Assembly: GCF_000020645.1 (NCBI RefSeq)
Contig: NC_011060.1
Span: forward strand, 680,501-744,500
Direction of reading: 5' to 3'
Origin: Pelodictyon phaeoclathratiforme BU-1
GTDB lineage: Bacteria > Bacteroidota > Chlorobiia > Chlorobiales > Chlorobiaceae
Length of the DNA: 64,000 nt
Of the stretch, positions 63,169 through 64,000 are shown in pieces. Both the position numbers and the translations under genes were made by a program. Every line of letters begins with the position of its first letter. The first letter of the stretch is position 1. Under the pieces are notes generated by a model that did no database searches, was not told the origin of the DNA, and was given only the letters and a program-made list of their open reading frames with translations.

Positions 63169-64000
63169 TTACGCCTTCTGCAGCAATCCCTTGATTTCAG
63201 CCGTAAAAGAGGCCATGACGAGGAGCGGGCTGGCGTTGCGTTCGATGGCGCGGATGGCCTCTTCGGTGATGGTTGAGATTTGGAAGTAATCCGGGTTGGG
63301 GAAGTTTTTTGCAAAACGGTTGATGGCTTCGCTGATGTCGGGGTTATTCAGCTCCTGAAAGTCGGGGTTGATCCGGCGATGGTTGGCATCCTGAAAGAAG
63401 AGCAGGAGTGCGGCAAGAAAGAGGGTCAGGTCGCTGCGCGAGAGGTTTTTGGCGCTCTGCTCGCATGAGGTGATGGCTTCGTGAAAGCGGCTGGGGGTGA
63501 GTACCTGGCGCAGATAGTCGAGCGCCTGGTTACGGAGAAGAATGGTTGGCGTTTCTGATGAATCGTTGCTGCGGTTGTTGATGAGCTCCCAGGCAAGGCG
63601 AAGGTTGCCTCTTGAAAAGCTGACGATAAAGCTCAGCTCGGGTTCCTTGATCTCCGGACGGTTTTCCTGCAGCCAGAGTCGCAGCTCCTGGGGGGTAATG
63701 CGTGAAAACCTGACGGCCTGGCATCGTGAACGGATGGTGGGCAGCAGCGCTTCCGGTCTGGATGAGACAAGAATGAAAACCACGTGGGCGGGGGGCTCTT
63801 CGAGCAGCTTGAGGAGCTTGTTTGCCGCCGATGGGTGCAGTCGCTCAGCCTGTGAAATAATGAAGATCTTTTTGCTCCCCTCACTCGGCATAAACAGTGC
63901 CTTATGCTGCAGGGAGATAATCTGTTCGGTCAGAATGCCCATGGAGCGCTCCATGGCGGGGGAGAGGTAGGGGTTCTCTTTTTTTTGTTCGAGCAGGGCA
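63169..64000 (-). CDS. holB: DNA polymerase III delta' subunit (partial, 5' end off window)
   Basis: Part of the clamp loader. The frame is open through the right edge, so the N-terminus with the Walker A is missing. Visible are KIFIISQAERLHPSAANKLLKLLEEPP (AAA+ Walker B/helix region, with 20-residue limit the key residues are QAERL and LLEEPP), the sensor-type LLPTIRSRCQAVRF, and a helical C-terminal domain ending GLLQKA. Delta' of many bacteria has a similar length of about 300-340 residues. A neighbouring start at ATG 63954 would be internal. Confidence 0.85.
   Translation of the reverse strand, partial: ALLEQKKENPYLSPAMERSMGILTEQIISLQHKALFMPSEGSKKIFIISQAERLHPSAANKLLKLLEEPPAHVVFILVSSRPEALLPTIRSRCQAVRFSRITPQELRLWLQENRPEIKEPELSFIVSFSRGNLRLAWELINNRSNDSSETPTILLRNQALDYLRQVLTPSRFHEAITSCEQSAKNLSRSDLTLFLAALLLFFQDANHRRINPDFQELNNPDISEAINRFAKNFPNPDYFQISTITEEAIRAIERNASPLLVMASFTAEIKGLLQKA

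Overview
The window comes from a green sulfur bacterium (order Chlorobiales, most like Chlorobium/Pelodictyon). The strongest markers are pscC, the membrane cytochrome c of the P840 reaction centre, a UbiA-type (bacterio)chlorophyll synthase, and a large one-chain pyruvate:ferredoxin oxidoreductase together with PEP carboxylase, both used around the reductive TCA cycle. The genome type is inferred from gene content; no rRNA or tRNA gene was found to confirm it.

Positions 1-13.4 kb are housekeeping. A partial membrane protein runs off the left edge. A minus-strand run follows, rsmI-panC-pnp-leuS-acs. A plus-strand pair has an oligopeptide ABC ATPase overlapping sppA, and a minus-strand DcaP-like porin follows. 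comM (YifB-type Mg-chelatase-like ATPase) lies at 13.5-15.1 kb.

Positions 15.1-22.3 kb are an accessory island. It has an OafA-type acyltransferase, an internally deleted remnant of comM, a beta-class (N4-cytosine-like) DNA methyltransferase with an SNase-like tail, a C5-cytosine methyltransferase, an HNH endonuclease with a duplicated N-terminal module, a degraded PD-(D/E)XK restriction endonuclease, and a Phd/ParE toxin-antitoxin pair. The mixture of intact and broken genes suggests two restriction-modification systems at one locus, one of them decayed.

Positions 22.3-57.5 kb return to core genes: ppc, pscC, queF, a protein methyltransferase, a DUF4905-like protein, a Xer recombinase, hpf-hprK-oppA-like-oppB-like-ruvB-TPR lipoprotein as one plus-strand run, nifJ, rlmB-gcvH-gcvPA, dapA, a 1419-residue PAS/GAF hybrid histidine kinase, psd-tatA-recN, tilS, an rnhA whose catalytic N-terminus is scrambled by compensating indels, rpmB, bchG, trpD and an M24B aminopeptidase followed by a 5'-truncated cutA.

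Positions 57.8-63.0 kb hold one large secreted-type adhesin gene (46-residue tandem repeats, cadherin-like modules, a VWA domain with DISGS, RTX calcium repeats) that has been cut in two by an IS630-family element at a TA dinucleotide. Removing the element and one TA restores a perfect RTX reading frame. The window ends inside holB (DNA polymerase III delta').

Strong inverted-repeat terminators close most convergent junctions. The points most worth a second look are the IS630-split adhesin, the rnhA N-terminus, the comM remnant and the composite restriction-modification island.
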